Positions 5,286-6,152 of a stretch of 6,152 bases of DNA are shown here, piece by piece. The stretch is from positions 1 to 6,152 of the forward strand of contig DAOWBD010000065.1 of assembly GCA_030634235.1 (NCBI GenBank), given 5' to 3'. Position numbers and translations under genes: made by a program. The DNA is from Candidatus Omnitrophota bacterium (GTDB lineage Bacteria > Omnitrophota > Gorgyraeia > Zapsychrales > Zapsychraceae). The stretch's first letter is position 1. Each line of letters starts with the position of its first letter. The notes beneath the pieces are model-generated. The model made no database searches. It was not told the origin of the DNA and worked only from the letters and a program-made list of their open reading frames with translations.

Positions 5286-6152
5286 ATGAAAAAGACAATC
5301 TCTTATTGCCTACCACTTTTTGTTTGTCTCATAGTAACTACAAGCATCCCGTCTCATCTCTTCGCTGCCAACAAGGATTCTGTAAAAGAACACCACTCAG
5401 AATATAACCCTTTTACTGAAGGATCAAAAGGATTCAAGGAGTGTTTAAGAAACGCATTAGGAGATGAGGCCTTTGATGCCATTACTCGATTTAAGCGTCT
5501 CCCAACAGCTGCTGAAGAAGAATTAATGCGTCCGTGCTCGCATAAATTTCCCCAAGCAGATATGGCAAGATATAACCTTTTTACTGCAGGTACCAAACAG
5601 CTCAGGCAATGCGTGAAAAACGCCCTGAGAGATAAGGCCTTCAACGATATACAAGGCAAACGTCCCCCGACAGATGCCGAAAGGAAACTGATCGATGACT
5701 GTATGCGGAATCCCTCTTCCCATAAAGGGTTCAATCCTTTTATTGAAGGTTCCCAAGAGCTTAAAGTGTGCCTAAAAAATGCCCTGGGGACCAAGACCTT
5801 CGATGCTATAGCCCAATCCAAACATCATCCTACTAATACTGAAGAAAAATTAATCCGCTGGTGCATGCAACACTTCTCCCAGAAAAAAGGGCCCGATCCA
5901 TTTATTGTTGGACCCGAGAAATTTGAGCAGTGCTTAAGAAACGCATTAGGAGATGGGGCCTTTGATGCCATTACTCGATTTAAGCGTCTCCCAACAGTTG
6001 CTGAAGAAGAATTGATACGTCCGTGCTCGCATAAATTTCCCCAAACAGATGCAGATATGGCAAGATATAACCTTTTTACTGCAGGTCCCGAACAGCTCAG
6101 GCAATGCATGAAAAAGGCACTGGGAAAAGAGGCCTTCAACGATATACAGGGC
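5286..6152 (+). CDS. Exported protein of cysteine-paired ~55-residue repeats (3' end outside window)
   Basis: The frame opens with ATG at 5286, 5 bases after AAGGGGG, and runs without a stop to the window edge (289 codons). Residues 1-27 form a signal peptide: MKK, a hydrophobic core, then SHLFA with likely signal peptidase I cleavage before ANKD. From residue 40 the protein is tandem repeats: 40-95, 96-148, 149-202, 203-260 and a fifth cut by the edge. The consensus is PFxxGxxxFxxCLxNALGxxAFDAI, KRxPTxAEEeLI, then Cys. Each complete repeat has two cysteines (C53/C84, C109/C139, C162/C193, C216/C247) 30-31 residues apart, suggesting a disulfide-linked helical hairpin in an oxidising compartment. 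There is no lipobox, membrane anchor or catalytic motif in the visible part. GC content is lower than in the flanking genes. I do not recognise a characterised family; a surface or periplasmic structural or binding role is conjecture. Confidence 0.85.
   Translation, partial: MKKTISYCLPLFVCLIVTTSIPSHLFAANKDSVKEHHSEYNPFTEGSKGFKECLRNALGDEAFDAITRFKRLPTAAEEELMRPCSHKFPQADMARYNLFTAGTKQLRQCVKNALRDKAFNDIQGKRPPTDAERKLIDDCMRNPSSHKGFNPFIEGSQELKVCLKNALGTKTFDAIAQSKHHPTNTEEKLIRWCMQHFSQKKGPDPFIVGPEKFEQCLRNALGDGAFDAITRFKRLPTVAEEELIRPCSHKFPQTDADMARYNLFTAGPEQLRQCMKKALGKEAFNDIQG
5403..6152 (+). repeat. Coding tandem repeat array with a duplicated multi-repeat block
   Basis: Repeat units occupy 5403-5570, 5571-5729, 5730-5891, 5892-6065 and 6066 to the edge. 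Units 1 and 4 are nearly identical in DNA, including 41 consecutive identical bases beginning within the GALGD-to-AFDAI coding part. Units 2 and 5 are also close, with 36 identical bases spanning their start. The offset is 489 bases in units 1/4 and 495 in units 2/5, the difference being two extra codons (DA) in unit 4. Unit 3 is more diverged from all of them. The pattern means a block of three units was copied in tandem. Confidence 0.85.

Noticed and set aside
5354..5821. Minus-strand open frame of 155 codons, and a similar one at 5825-6139
   Set aside because: Both are antisense to the secreted repeat protein and their internal repetition simply mirrors its DNA repeats; the plus-strand frame has a ribosome binding site, signal peptide and conserved cysteines.
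1..6152. CRISPR array, tRNA, rRNA or transposase gene
   Set aside because: No regularly spaced short repeats with unique spacers, no tRNA- or rRNA-like segments and no transposase motifs were seen on either strand; the only array is protein-coding.

Overview
The window reads as chromosomal DNA of an uncultivated, probably Gram-negative-type bacterium. Most genes are moderately GC-rich, with good Shine-Dalgarno sites where these are used. The gene mix is a GT2 glycosyltransferase, a radical SAM/SPASM-type enzyme, a stand-alone MetRS-type tRNA-binding domain, a YjbQ-family protein, a polytopic GT-C-like membrane protein and a secreted repeat protein. This would fit a candidate phylum such as Omnitrophota, but that is an impression from gene style and nothing in the window proves a taxon.

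Minus-strand block (positions 3091 down to 1): a GT2 glycosyltransferase with a TTG start is followed 24 bases later by a radical SAM protein with extra C-terminal cysteines. After a 170-base gap holding a plausible extended -10 promoter come a 106-residue tRNA-binding OB-fold protein and, 28 bases later, a YjbQ/UPF0047 protein. The YjbQ frame is cut by a TGA exactly where the family has a conserved tryptophan; recognisable family sequence continues after it. The start of one more minus-strand gene, with its own ribosome binding site, runs off the left edge.

Divergent intergenic region (3092-3430): no recognisable gene. It is full of nested inverted repeats, including a 94-base hairpin with a perfect 14-bp outer stem just upstream of the glycosyltransferase start. 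On the right side a good -35/-10 pair ends seven bases before the best ATG of the membrane protein, suggesting a leaderless mRNA.

Plus-strand block: a 552-residue multi-pass membrane protein resembling GT-C (PMT/ArnT-like) glycosyltransferases, then a 196-base AT-richer spacer, then an open-ended gene (5286 to the right edge) for an exported protein. That protein is made of about 55-residue repeats, each with a pair of cysteines 30-31 residues apart, and part of the array has been duplicated recently at DNA level. This gene is the least explained coding feature in the window.

Functional reading: the GT2 enzyme, the radical SAM enzyme and the GT-C-like protein are plausibly linked to cell-surface glycan or glycoconjugate chemistry. 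The tRNA-binding protein and YjbQ look like housekeeping genes. The secreted repeat protein may be a surface or periplasmic structural protein, with no activity assignable from sequence.
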